64,000 bases of DNA from Caecitellus pseudoparvulus (lineage: Eukaryota > Bigyra: Bicosoecida). Positions 11,145 through 22,260 of the stretch are shown piece by piece. Position 1 is the stretch's first letter; each line of letters begins with the position of its first letter. The translations under genes were made by a program, and so were the position numbers. The DNA is taken from NCBI GenBank assembly GCA_965644315.1, contig CBFFRQ010000088.1, positions 62,001-126,000 of the forward strand, given 5' to 3'. Under the pieces are notes generated by a model. It did not search any database, was not told where the DNA came from, and saw nothing but the letters and a program-made list of their open reading frames with translations.

Positions 11145-11356
11145 GTGGCGGTGGGGTGGCGGTGGGATGCGGTACACCCACTCTCCCGTCTAAAATTTGA
11201 CCCCGAATGCACCCATCGCCCATGAAGCGATGTGTTTGTATGCGCCTCCTCAGGCGACAGCTCGGCCACTACACTCAACGCTCTTGCCTGCCTCCCCACT
11301 GACCCAGGCGCTGTGCAGGCCAGTGGCTTCGGTGCCTCGCTTTGCTCGTGAAAGCG

Positions 11357-14300
11357 ATGGATGCAGTTGCGGATGTGTTTGAAGGGGACTCCTTTGAAGA
11401 TGCAGAATGGGAAGACTTTGGAGATGCCAGCACCCGAGAGGTCGTCCTGTTCTCCATGGAATGGTGCGGCGAGAGAGAGGAGCTGGTGCAGTGCACTTGC
11501 CGCACCGGCCTCCCGCGTCCTCCCCACGTCACAGGGACAGTGAGATGGACCTGGAGAACTGCATCGTCGCGGCAGGACAGTACGGAGGTGGGTTTACCCC
11601 GGATTGCGGAGTGTTGCTTTCTGCCGCACTGTTTTCCCGTCGCCTGGCCTTCCCTCCCCAGGCCCAATTGCGGTGGCCCGCAACCCGCACAAAATGACGG
11701 CATATTTTGGCGATGGAGACAAGGACGACGTGAGGATTTTCACCCCTGCTGGACAATTGCTGGGTGCAGCGAAGCCCGCGGACAGCAGTCTGGGTGGAGC
11801 AAACAATGTTGCGGCGCTGCACTGGACACCCAGTGAGATGCTGGTGGTGGTGCGAGAGGACGGCGCTGTGGACACGTTCAACTTGCACGGTGAAAGGGAA
11901 GGGGAGGCCTTTCCATTGTCAAGTGCACTGGGGGGCTACCTTGTGCTGCACACTGCCATGTCAGGGTATACCCTGGCGGCAGTGTTGGTGCCTGGCGCAC
12001 TGTCAGGGCAAGGCGCCGCCTCGGGCCCCGAGCTAGTCGTCGTTCCAGACGTGCGCCGGCCCTCCACGAGGGAGAGCTCAGATCTGGGGCTGCTCGGAGG
12101 GGGCGCGCCGACGTCCATGACGCTGCTGGGCGCCCTGCACGCCCCCTCACGCAAAGCGGAAGTCATCATGTCCACCACCTCTTCGTCTCTGCTCGTGGCG
12201 AGCGCGCCTCACTACGAACCGGAAGATCAACGTTTGCAGCAAGTGTTCGGCACTCCCATTCTGGACTTGGCTGTGTCGCCGTCCGGGCGCCTCCTGGCGG
12301 GTTTCGGAGAGAATGGGATTCTGTTCGTGGTGACCACCGACATGCGCAAGAAGGTGCTGCAATTCGACACACAGTGCTCTGCCAGAGGCATGCCACCGCC
12401 TCACCAGCTGCTCTGGGTAGGGGGGTCCCCTGCGCGCATCACAGCAGACGCGAACGAGGCTCTGGACTTTGCAGTTGCGCTGGTGTGGCACGAGAACGGC
12501 ATCATCATGGTGAACCCGCACACGGGGGAGGACGCCAAGGTGGATGTCGTGGAGCCTCTCTTTGCTGTGCAGGAGGTGGACTGTCTCCGGTTTTTCACCT
12601 CTGAAAACCACAGCATGGTGCAGCAAGTGCCGCCGAGCATCGTGAACGTGCTCAGCATCTCCTCCGAGTCACCAGCTCGTCTGCTGCGCGACGCTTCCAC
12701 AGACTTTGCCAGGCGAGACGCCGCCTGTGACGACGACATCCGCTACCTGCAGTCTGAAGGGCACCTGCACGATGCTGTCTTGGACTGCATCGATGGTGCT
12801 GTGCGCCATTGGCTGCCAGAGCGCCAGAAGGAACTCCTGCGCGCTGCCAGCTACGGCAAGCGCTTTGACGTGGACTTTAGTGCAGAGGTGTTGACGACGG
12901 CTGTCAAGTGCCTGCGCACTTTGAACCAACTGCGCTCACCAGAAGTGGCGATGCCGCTCACTGCCCGGCAGTTTGACATCCTCACTCCTGAAGCAGTGTT
13001 GGGGCGGCTGCTGCTGCGCAGCCAACACGCTCTCGCGCTGGGCATGGCGGAGTACTGGCCGCTGCCAGCCCTGCGCTCGCGTGTCGTGGAGCACTGGGCA
13101 TGTGCAAAGATTCGCAGGGAGGCTTGTGTTCGCCCACACAAGGCCATAACGGATGAAATCTCGAGCCGGCTGCGGGAAGCGCGGCTGACGTCCTGTCCAT
13201 ACTCCAAGGCAGCATACAGCCTGGGAGAGGGCTCCGCGTCCCGTTCTTCCGGACTTGCAGTCTCGTACGCTGACATGGCTGCGGCTGCTCAAGCTGTAGG
13301 GCAGCAAGAGCTGGCGACGTCGCTGCTGAAGCTGGAGCCACGAGCTGCAGAGCAGGTGCCACTGCTGCTGCAGATGGGAGCCGGTGCAGAGGCCCTGCAG
13401 CGGGCGCTGGAGTCAGGGGACATGGACCTCGTGTACCTGTCCCTGCTGCACCTGAAGCAGAGCATGTCCTTGCAAGCAGGGCACATGGGGCCGGAAGGCC
13501 AGCCCATCAGCGGGGAAGAGGCTTTCATAAATTTGACCTTGCGCAGCCACCGGGCTGCTCAGCTGCTTGTCCGGTACGCCACACACCAAGACCCTGACCT
13601 GGCGGCGCGCATGCACGCTGCGCGCTCCGACTTCATGCAAGCTGCACGGGCAAGCCTCATCATGGCCTTCGACCAGCCCCCCAGTGCAGACAACCCTGAC
13701 GACCGTATCCGGGAGAGCGTCTTGCGCCGGGAGGCTGGCGTCGTGCCGGGGGGTGAAGCTGCCGCAGAGGCAGAGGAGGCCGGCATCGCGAACGCTGCAG
13801 ACATGCTGCGCAGGGGCGCTGATGCTGGGCAAAAGCCGCTGGGCTTCTTTGCCGCTGTCGCGGATCAGGCCCGAGCCTTGCGGGCCGTGCAGCACTCCAT
13901 CCACGACAAGCACAGTGTGGACGTGGTGGGGGACAGCTTGGTGGACACCGTCGCCGCACTGCTGGCCGCAGGCGACGAGCGCCTGGCAGGCAAGGTAAAG
14001 GCGGACTTCAAGCTGTCCGACCGTCATTTCGCCACGACGAAGCTGCGCGTCCTGACTGCCATGGGCAGGTGGGAAGAGCTCCTGACATGGGCCAAGTCCC
14101 GCCGCTCCCACGCCATTCCCTGGAAGGCCTTCGTGGATGCTGCCATCGCGGGGCACTCCCCGGCAACGGCTGCAGAGCTGGCCACGAAGCTCCCAGACCT
14201 GGAGGATCAGTTCCAAGTGTTCATGGATGTGGGCTTCTTCTCAGAGGCAGCCGGCGTGGCTGCCAAGCTAAAGGACGCACCCAGGCTGCAAGCGGTGGCC

Positions 14301-14363
14301 CAAGCCACAACAGCACCGGCAGTTCAGTCCCGCGTGCGTGAGGCGCTGGCAGCGCTGCAGTGA
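11357..14363 (+). CDS. VPS16: VPS16, core subunit of HOPS/CORVET tethering complexes
   Basis: Vacuolar protein sorting subunit that acts with VPS11, 18 and 33 in endosome and lysosome/vacuole fusion. My model is exons 11357-11463, 11535-11587 and 11662-14363, giving 953 residues (human about 839). Intron 1 (71 nt, gtgcgg...acag) was chosen because it joins FSMEW to DSEMDLENCIVAAGQYGG, matching the SMDWD...CLVAA...YGGPIA pattern of the family. Intron 2 (74 nt) joins QYG to GPIAVARNP. Two other donors near 11486-11491 also keep frame but fit the family worse. The N-terminal half is the VPS16_N beta-propeller region (to about residue 400). The C-terminal alpha-solenoid holds EPRAAEQVPLLLQMGAG and ALESGDMDLVYLSLLHL, typical of VPS16_C. 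The residues 700-760 linker is alanine- and acid-rich. It starts about 210 bp after the ATR stop on the same strand and ends 28 bp from the next, convergent, gene. Confidence 0.92.
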
Positions 14364-14391
14364 AGCACGTCACAGTTGCATTGGCGGCCCA

Positions 14392-17300
14392 TCACCTCAG
14401 AGCCTGCAGGAGGATGTCTTGTGCGCGGTCCAGTTGCTTGGAGACGGGCGTCGCAGCTGCCGTGCGTGAGCGGTCCTCACTGGTTGCGCCACCCAGGCGG
14501 CGCTTGACGGAGTTGATGACGGAGCGAATGAACGAGTGCTCGTCTGGGCTGCCGGAAAAGTCACAGCCGCGCTCGTGCATGCGGAAGAAGAGCAGCTCCA
14601 GCTTGGCCACCATGCCAGCCGTCATGGAGTCAGCCAGGCCCGAGGACTCGTCAGTGGAGTCGAACAAGTTGAATGCAATGAGCCCCAGCACCTCCAGGAA
14701 CTCCACGTACACCAGCTGGTCCGACGCGTCGTCGGCCTCCAAGCCCCGGTTGGCCTCCCGGAAGATGTTGGCCAGGTCGGTACGGTTGATCATCTCGCTG
14801 AGCTTGTACTCCCGGGCAAAGGCCAGGAACTGTGCGCGGGTCAGGAACTTGTGCGTGTCTCGCACCGCTGCCCAGCTGCCCTTGGACGCGGCGGCAGTGG
14901 AGCCCATGGAGTAGCGGTAAAACATGCTCTCCATGGCGCCCTTGTGCGTCTTGAACCACGCCACCACCTCCTCGGCCAAGAACTCCTTCTCGAAGGCCTT
15001 CTTGAACTCGGACACCCCAACGCCGAGGATGTCCTGCGCAAAGACGGGGTCCCGCAGGAGGTCCTTGTGCACAGGCAGGATGTTGTCCCGCAGCAGGCGT
15101 GCGAGAGCCTCCTGCTGCTCAGCGGCGGGCACTTGGTCGATGAGGGCTGTGCGGGAGCGGTGAGACGCCACCTGGGCATCCATGCCGCGGGAGAACTTCA
15201 GTGTGGCCGTCATCATCAGCACCATGACAAAGCCTTGGAAGCTGAGGCGTGTGGACGTGGTCACGACGCCACCCGAAGGGGAGCCAGCTGGAGCCCCCGC
15301 GGCGCGCTCGGCGTCCACCTGTGCCTTGGCCGCGCGCACAAACAGGATGTCCACCTCTGATGACGTCACGCGGCTGTCCAGCGCCCGGGCGTCACGCAGC
15401 AGGCGCAGGTACTGCGGAGCCTTCAGCTGAGGGTGCTCCTCAAGCCGGGCACCGAAGGACGCGTAGTACGAGAAGATCTGCTGCAGGCGCTGCATGTCTG
15501 TGAGGTCTTTGGCAGCAGCATGTGCGGCAGCTGCCATCTCTGCACGGCCCTGCACGGTCACCTCGCCGACGCCGAAGCGCCGGACGGCAGCGTTCTGAGC
15601 CGAGTGGTCCACGACATGCTCCTGGCCAGCTGCAGCTGCAGCGCGCTCACGTGCCTGCTTCATGGCGCGTGCTCGGCGCTCCACAGAGGGTGACACGGCT
15701 GAGGACAGGTCCCGGGCGGCAGTGCTGGTGCCAAAGGCGTGGGCTGCCTCGCGGGAGGCGGCCTGCCCCGTCACGGGCGAAAAGCCAGCCCGTGTGGAGA
15801 AGTGGCCGCCTGAGTTGGCTGCATCGCCGAATTGCGACGCGATGAGTACTTGGCGAGCCGCTGCTGCAGCCTGAGCAACGGAGGGGGGGGGGGGGACAAG
15901 GGCAGTGAGAGGTGCGGGGGGAGGGGGTCAGTGGGCAGAGTGGACATTGAAAGTGAGCGACGCGTCATCTGAGGATGTGGACGAGCCACTCAAACGAGGC
16001 GCCTTGGCAGCAAGGGCGATGGCTTTGAGGTACTCCAGCTCGGGGGGCACTTCATGCGCTCCAGGGGGGTGCGCCCAAGCACTCACTTGCTTCTGCTCTT
16101 CAGCTTGAGCGGCCTTGGCCGTGTGGTGGGCGCGACTGGCAAAGCCTGCCACGTCCTCCTTGCGAATGCCGCGCTTGGCTAGGGCTTCCTCGACTTCCTT
16201 CCTGCAAGTGGGGGCGGATGTGAGCGCACATTGAACGGGGGCGAGGGGGGGGGGGTGCGTTCCACTGCACAGCAACGCGCCACGCACTGCCGCTGGGCTT
16301 CGTCAGGGGACGGTCCTTGGGCCTCCTCGCTTTCAGCAACGCGGGGCCTGGCGCCACCCGCACCTGAGCTGCGGTCCACAGCGTCGGCAGTGCTGTACAC
16401 AAATGGGCCCAGGTTGGCCACCTGCTCGGACACCTCTCTGGCGCGGGAGTTGATCTCACGCAGCAGGGGGTACATGGGATCATCCCCAGGGATGGAGGGG
16501 ATGGACGCGTCCAAGGCTGTCTGCAGGCGGGAAGTGGCTGCCTGCAGCCGGGCGAAGTGGTCGCGCCATCCCCGCACCTTCTGCCCCAGCGCACGGTGCG
16601 CCTTGGTCTTGCGCTCCAACTTGCCCTGCAGCGTCTCCACCTCCGCGTACAGCTGGTGGCGGGCGATGGCGCTCTGACTGCGGGCGGTCTGCAGGTTCTG
16701 CTGCAGGCCGCTCACCTCAGCGCGCAGCTTGCGCTCAGTGGGGCTGCCCTTGGGGCTGCGTGCAGGCTCCCCGGTGGCTTGCAGGGCCAAGGTCTGGTCC
16801 TGGTACGCGGCCCGGCTGCGGGTGTCGTCCATTTGCACTGCTGCCATGCCTGCTCCTCGGCGTGTGTTGGCTTGGTACTCCTCCCACGTGTGCCCCAGCT
16901 CCCCGGAGCGGTCCACGTGGGCCCGCACGGTGGGCGGGGAAAAAGTGGTGTGGGCGGGGTAGTGCCCGGGGCCCGGGACCCAACCCTTGTCCGTCTTGAA
17001 GCGGGGCGCACGTGAGAAGTTGGAGATGCGCACGCCATCCGTGCCCACCTTGCGGGAGGGAGACGCGGAGCGGTAGATGGGGGAGCGGTACACCACCTTG
17101 GACGGCTGCACGGTGCTGCCGGGGCTGTGACGAGGACCACGGGAGGCACCACCCGACACTGAGCGCGGGCTGCGCTCTTCCACTGGTGCAGCTACCGCTT
17201 GGAAGTCGTATGCAGCGCTGGGGGGTGGAGGGGGCGCTGCCTGCGCCTGGCTTGGTGGCACACCATCAGGCCCGCGTGGAGGCGTGCCTGGGCCAGTGGA

Positions 17301-17578
17301 GGGAGGAAGGCCTGAGGCAGCAGAGGCAGCGGCCATGTGTTGCTGGGCCAGGGCTCGGATCTGAGCCTCAGCTGCCGCATCTTCCCGCCGCTCTGCCCGC
17401 AGCCTGCGCAGGGGAGGGCGCATGTGCAGGAGGTTGCAGGGAGCTGCACTGCACTTGGCAAGCTTCACCGCCGCTGCGTAGCTGGTGCAAGCGCAGCGCA
17501 TGCCGGCTGGAGCACTCACTGGGCTTCCACTGCTTGCAATTCTGCCAGATGGCTCGCGTGCACATGCCCGGATGCCAT
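14392..17578 (-). CDS. Ciliary-type protein with GPGxY motif, coiled coil and C-terminal EF-hand-like modules
   Basis: Not assigned to a named family. Best model: exons 17578-17520, 17403-16288, 16201-16087 and 15870-14392, 922 residues, all phases consistent. The first join gives an uninterrupted helix (LAELQAVEAQLRAERREDAA). Residues about 130-210 hold GWVPGPGHYPAHTTFSPP, the proline/GPGxY signature of SHIPPO/STPGR proteins on cilia. Residues about 250-380 are coiled coil. The C-terminal ~490 residues are EF-hand-like helices (LQQIFSYYASFG, SRVTSSEVDILFVRAA, RLSFQGFVMVLMMTATL, YVEFLEVLGLIAFNLFD), related in pattern to the end of the large gene at 23325. The third intron (216 nt) starts with a strong GTGAGT donor. 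If retained, the frame instead stops at 15928 after 57 extra residues, so a shorter product, or two separate genes, cannot be excluded. A microtubule or axoneme role is inference from the GPGxY motif. Confidence 0.66.
15871..16086 (-). other. 216-nt phase-0 intron or alternative 3' end of the ciliary gene
   Basis: On the minus strand it begins GTGAGT after codon CAA and ends TTGCTCAG, with a run of about 13 C just before the acceptor. Both flanks are phase 0, so splicing fuses the upstream coiled-coil part to the EF-hand-like part. Read through, it encodes a plausible helix (PELEYLKAIALAAKAP) and then a stop at 15928. It is therefore either an ordinary intron or a retained-intron terminator for a short isoform. 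Confidence 0.55.
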
Positions 17579-18082
17579 GGTGGCGTGGTTGAAGAGCTGC
17601 TACCGAAAGCTGTCGACGGAGGGCGCCAAGTTGACCTGCCAAGCTGCACAGCCAGCAGGGAGCTGCGAACGTTCCCTTCACAGGCTAGGAGCTGCTAGGG
17701 CCACACAATTTGAATGTGGAGAGCGTGAAGGTGGTTCTGGTTTGACCGCATCGGCAGACTGCCTTCCCTGACCCGGCGGAAAGAGGTTGCTTGCGACAGC
17801 CGCTGCTCGTGTGACTTCAGGGGGCGCTGCTGGCTCAGTGCGAGGGGCTCCGCACAGGCGACGCCTCTGGGCATTGCTTGACCTTGCCCAATTCAAGCCA
17901 GCTCCGTCCAGCTGCGCAGATCTCCCGTTTCTAGCCTGCAGCTGCCTGCATAGTACGTCGGCTTGGTTGGCACGCGTTCAATTTCCGCGCCCAGCCTGTG
18001 CGTGCCCGAGGCTGGCGCTCTTCTGGCCAACACAACGCCACAGGCGTGTGGCTGGCACAGGGTGCGGATTTCAAAGGTAGAC
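17579..18082. promoter_or_regulatory. 504-bp divergent intergenic region between ciliary gene and SUZ12
   Basis: No gene is supported here. It separates two divergent starts and presumably contains both promoters and 5' UTRs. I saw no TATA box or other recognisable element. The start of the minus gene lies in CCATGG, which also gives an ATG on the plus strand at 17577. The plus-strand frame from there (about 65 codons to 17771) has no family resemblance and was not called. Confidence 0.4.
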
Positions 18083-21000
18083 ATGGCAGGTTCGCCGAGT
18101 GCAGGCTCCAGTGCAGCGTTTGACGCTGGCTTTGCGGACGCCTTTTCGTTGTACACGGAGTTGGCCGACAGACAGCGTTTGAACCCGGGCTTCCTGCCTC
18201 GCACTTTGAGGTGAGACGGCCAAGCGGCACACGCCGTGCCACCGAACTTTTTTGCTCTATTTCCATGCCTGCCGTGTACTTGTGCAGTTATCGCCTGGCG
18301 GCATCCCGGGATGAAGGGCGTGCAGGCAGTGTCCCAGTGACCGCTGGCGTGAGCGCTGCTGCCGTGGTGCGCGACGTGCGTGTGGCGGGGGGGGGGCAGC
18401 TGGCGCAGCACATGGCCAGTGGTGCAAGAGGAGCACAGTGGACAGACTGTCTGTGTGTGGCCTTGTTTCTGGTGCAGGCGCCCACTCCCACTCGCCCCGG
18501 CACCAGCACAGAGGGCCGTTTCTACGTGGTGCAGGCCGCCGTGTGCAAGCTTGGCCCTGCGCTGGATGCGGCAGCGTCCGAGGCCGTGCCTGACCCACAC
18601 ATGGAGTGGGGGGGGCAGTCGCCCTTAGGGGGGCCTGTCCACCCTGTCTTGTTTCTGCAGCCCCCCACCCTGCCCCAGGCCTTCCAGCCAGAGTGGCGCG
18701 ACAGCGCCATTGTGCGCCTGCACGAAGGCACCCTGCGCAGCCGCCGGCTGAGCCTCCTTCTCCTGCCCCTCTCCACACAGCCCAGCGAAGCCGTGCCTCC
18801 CCACGCCCAGCTACTGTCGGCAGTGGCGGCGCTGCCCACGGTGGCCATGTGCCAGCACCTCAACGGCGCCTGCCCCAGTGCCACCTGCGACGCCATGCTG
18901 CGGGCGTCCCAGTACCTGCTGCAGGGCACTGCGTCGGCACTGGCAGCGAGTGCACCTGGGATCACAGCCCCTTCTGATAGCGACGGCAAGGGAGGCATCG
19001 CCCCCACACCGCCCCTGTTCATCCTTCCCCTGGGGCAGACGCTGCCCGCCATGGGGCAGCGCCTGCGGCAGGGCAGTCCAGCAGCCAGGACGGGCGGCGG
19101 CAAAGAGGCAGGGGTGACAGGCACCATGGTGTTGTCCATGGCGCCGCCAGAGGCGTCTGAGCTGCGTCGCATCGTGGGCCCTGCCGCCATGACGCTGCAG
19201 CACGCGGTTGCCCTGGTGCTGCACTGCGCCGTGGGAGTGCAGGTATCCCTGGCCATCACACAAGCCCTCACTTCGGGCGCAGCATCTGGCATGAGCATGG
19301 AGCAGGTGGCGGGGGAAGTGGGCGTCACTTGGGCAGCACTGGCGCCCCTGCCGCTCTGGGTGGGCAGCGGCTCCAACCTCGTCGCGTCACGTGCAGTCGC
19401 CGGCGCCCTGCCCAAGACGCAGTCCCCCAAGGCGTCCCCCAGGCGTGGTGCTTCACAGTGGTGGGCCAACACGGGGCCATACCACCCACGAGGTGGTGCG
19501 GGTGGAGCCACTGCCCCTGGAACGCAAGCCCCCTGTAACCCAGCCTTGGCGTTGCCTGCACGCCTTGGCGTCAAGGGGCGCTTCTCCCTGGCGCATGGCA
19601 TGGGGCTGCAGACGCCGGTGGGGGGGGCAGGGCAGCTATCGCAGGAGGCTCTGTGGGGCGCGCTGCACCCCCGCGCCCCCCGCGACGTGGTGGCCCACGC
19701 CCTCCAAGCTCAAGCCATGGACAGCGTCGGCATGGCTGCACTGTGCGACGTGCACTGTCTCAGCACCAACCACGCCCTCGTGCCAGCCCATGTCCTGGAC
19801 CCAGTCCTCTCAGCCGGCCTCGTGCAGCCCCGTCCTTCCTCACTCTATCCTGCCGCCGCCCTGCCAGTGGAGCTGCGAGGGCAGCGGGCCAACCCCCACT
19901 GGGCCCGGCGCCTGGCGTCCTGCACTGAGGTTGTCGTGCACTGGTGGGCTGGGGCGTCCCCGCCCGTGTACCGGCAGGAGCAGTTGCCACGCCCCACCTG
20001 CCCCGTCTGCGGTCAGCTGTGCGGCTCCGGTCTGGGGCTTGTCGCGCACTTCGCGAGCAGCCACGAACACCTCCGCGCGGCGGTGTTCCAAGAGGCATTC
20101 CTGCCCTCCGAAGGGGCTGTGTTGGGCAGCCGGTCCAACGCAGGCGCCGTCGTCCCCACACGTCGCCTGCACCTGCACATCTCGCCCTCTGCCGCTGACC
20201 TCGTCGTGGTGGCTGCACAGACTGGACCGCACGTAGACTGGAACAAGCGCGAAGCGTGGGCGTTGCGGGGAGGGGGCCGCGGCACCAAGCGGCGCCGCAG
20301 CGCTGCCAATGCCAGTCTCCGCAGCCCCAAGCGCACTGCCGCTGGTAGTGGCGCAAGCGACGCCCGCAGTCCCGGCCCTGCCGCTGCGGCTCCTGAGTCA
20401 GGGCTGCCGGGAGACTCCAGAGTGCTCGCCCCTCTGCAGACTGCAGGTGGGGCGTGCGAGGGCGTGGTGGGGCTGGCTGCCTTGCCCGCCGTGCGCCTGC
20501 CTGCCTGCATCCTGCCGCCCACTGTGGAAGAGGCCAAGACCGCTGCCGCAGAAGCACCCCCCAACGACGGCATCTTGGACGTCGTCGCCGACTCAGCTGT
20601 CATGCTCAGCAAGCAGTTCGCGTTCTGTGCCCGTCGCTGTGGCATGGCCGGGCACCAAGCTCGCCGGCGCCATCGTATGGCTGCAGCTGCTGTGAGGGCG
20701 TCCCTGCGTGGCGTGGCACCCCTGCCCCGCCCAGCACGGGCTACTGGGCCAGCGGCACATCTGGCAGCCTTCAATGAGGAGAATGCCGCGGTGGGGCCAG
20801 GCGGCGCGGCGTGGGTGACGGCGGCGTCCTTCTTGGCAGGGCACTCACAGCAACCCCACAGCATGGCAGGCCTGGCGAGCACGACGAGTAGCTCCGGCGA
20901 GGCACAGGGCCAGGCGTCAGGAGCAGCAGGGGAGTACCCGCCCTCAGTCGTGCCGGTGGACGGGGGGAGCAGCGTGCCAGCGGCTGCTGGGCGGCCCAAA

Positions 21001-21617
21001 GCCGCCAAAGGTGGCAGGGGCGATGGTGCCCCATTCAACGCCGTGCTCGGGCCCCGCACGTACTACCACTCCCGCACGGGGCAGCCAGTGCGTGAGTGGG
21101 AGGAGGTGGTGGACAGCGACGACGACACGGACGGCGCGTGGATGGTGCACGCTTCCGAGCGGCTGCTGGACGAATTCGAGGACATTTCCCTGGAAGAGAA
21201 GGAACTCATGAAGCTGTGGAATCGGCATGTGCATGACCTGGGCGTCGTCACTGGTGCGTGCCGCCCCAGCCGCGCGTGCCCGCGACGCCCCTCGTCACCC
21301 CCCTCACTCGCCCTTTCGCAGACCGCATGGTGCCCCGGGCAGTCATCTCCTTCGCCCGCCAGCATGGCCCCACGATTGTCCTGCGTGGGCTGCGCCATAA
21401 CCTGCTGCTGCACCTCACCACGCTGTGGGACTTTGCCGTGCTGGACTCCCGCACCATTCTGCATGCCATGCGTATTGTGGATGCGTATGCCACTGCCATG
21501 GGCATCGCCCCTGGCCCAGAGGGGTACCAGAAGCTGCTGCACATCGTCAAAGAAGATACTACTGTAGGAAAAGATGTGACCCTTGCAGGACGTCGCGAGG
21601 GCGGGGCAGAGGCATGA
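18083..21617 (+). CDS. SUZ12: SUZ12/EMF2-like Polycomb repressive complex 2 subunit (C2H2 finger and VEFS box)
   Basis: Scaffold subunit of PRC2, which methylates histone H3 lysine 27 with an E(z)-type enzyme; nuclear. Exons 18083-18210, 18288-21253 and 21322-21617 give 1129 residues. Intron 1 (77 nt, phase 2) joins PGFLPRTL to SYRLAASRDE, matching the family's FLHRTLTY pattern. Intron 3 (68 nt, phase 1) joins HDLGVVT to DRMVPRAVISF. A further in-frame stretch, 18376-18477 (102 nt, gtgcgt...ggtgcag with a pyrimidine tract), is probably also an intron and would shorten the protein to 1095. The zinc finger (CPVCGQLCGSGLGLVAHFASSH) lies near residue 614. The VEFS box runs from about 966 to 1080 (YYHSRTGQP, DSDDDTD, LLDEFEDISLEEKELMKLWN, LRHNLLLHL). 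The middle is long, low-complexity and alanine/proline-rich, making the protein larger than human SUZ12 (739). A nuclear-localisation-like GTKRRRS occurs near residue 705. Its stop is 43 bp from convergent SDHAF4. Confidence 0.9.
18376..18477 (+). other. Probable stop-free 102-nt intron inside the SUZ12 frame
   Basis: Begins GTGCGT at a codon boundary and ends with a T/G-rich tract and GGTGCAG, also at a codon boundary, so removal keeps frame. The donor is the same hexamer used by five other introns in the window. The encoded 34 residues (glycine-rich, then WTDCLCVALFLVQ) do not resemble SUZ12. Not verified. Confidence 0.5.
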
Positions 21618-21660
21618 AATGCATTGGGATGGTCAGGAAACTCCAGCGAAACGCAGCCAG

Positions 21661-21987
21661 CTAGAAGTCTGTGCAGCGGCCCCGTCGCTCCCAGTCTCCG
21701 AAGCGGGTGGGTTCCGGCATCGTCCCGCCTTTGGTAGGACCACCCCACTCCCCCGTGCTGGGGTCGATCATGGGCACCATGTCTTCGTCGTCAGAGTCCA
21801 CGTCATCCTCTGGCGTCACATCGCTGGCCTTGGGCGTTGAGTGCTGCACCTTCACTCCTGCCGTCGCCGAAGAGGCGGGGGCGCACAGCCAGCGAAGGGG
21901 CATTGAAGGTGTTGTCAAAAGAACCCGCTGCGGAAACGTCGTCAAGGCGCTCAAAGCCCGCCGAGGAACAAGGCAGAGACTGGCCAT
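21661..21987 (-). CDS. SDHAF4: SDHAF4, succinate dehydrogenase assembly factor 4 (DUF1674)
   Basis: Mitochondrial matrix chaperone that binds flavinylated SDHA and promotes complex II assembly. The call rests on the highly conserved C-terminus: EWGGPTKGG, then EPTRFGDWERRGRCTDF, which is the DUF1674 signature. The frame is 108 residues from an ATG at 21987, close to the usual size. The first about 40 residues (MASLCLVPRRALSALTTFPQ) are basic and lack acids, as expected for a mitochondrial targeting sequence. The middle has an acidic stretch (DDVDSDDEDM). No intron is seen. It is divergent from the gene at 22261 (273 bp between starts), which also appears to be mitochondrial, and convergent with SUZ12 (43 bp). 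Confidence 0.92.
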   Translation of the reverse strand: MASLCLVPRRALSALTTFPQRVLLTTPSMPLRWLCAPASSATAGVKVQHSTPKASDVTPEDDVDSDDEDMVPMIDPSTGEWGGPTKGGTMPEPTRFGDWERRGRCTDF

Positions 21988-22260
21988 GCCGATGTTGCCC
22001 CGATGTCAGGCTGCAGGAGGTGCTGTGCAGGGCTGGATTCCGCTTGCAGAAGCTACTTCAGGGCATTCACAAAAAATACAGATCTGATCATTTTGTGGCA
22101 TGCAATGCAGTGTCACCAAATGCCCCCTGGCGTGGTCAGCCTGCTCGAGACGCTCGGTGGGCTAGTGCGGAAATCGGGAGAACGGCGCCTGCTTGGGCTG
22201 AGCCTTCGATTCTGAACTCGCTTGCACCTGGGCGTGAACCCTTCCCTTATCGCGTGTATC

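Noticed and set aside
15883-15895. Poly-G tract as possible gene boundary or repeat element
   Set aside because: Similar runs occur inside three other introns of the window just before acceptors, so it is better read as an intronic C tract on the coding strand.
17577-17771. Plus-strand ORF starting MVAWLKSCYRKL in the divergent region
   Set aside because: Good start context (GCCATGG) but only 65 codons, no family resemblance, and it begins within the start codon of the minus-strand ciliary gene. No downstream exon could be joined convincingly.
22003-22215. Plus-strand ORF upstream of the mitochondrial membrane protein
   Set aside because: Short, not in frame with the ATG at 22261, and lies in the shared promoter of two better-supported genes.
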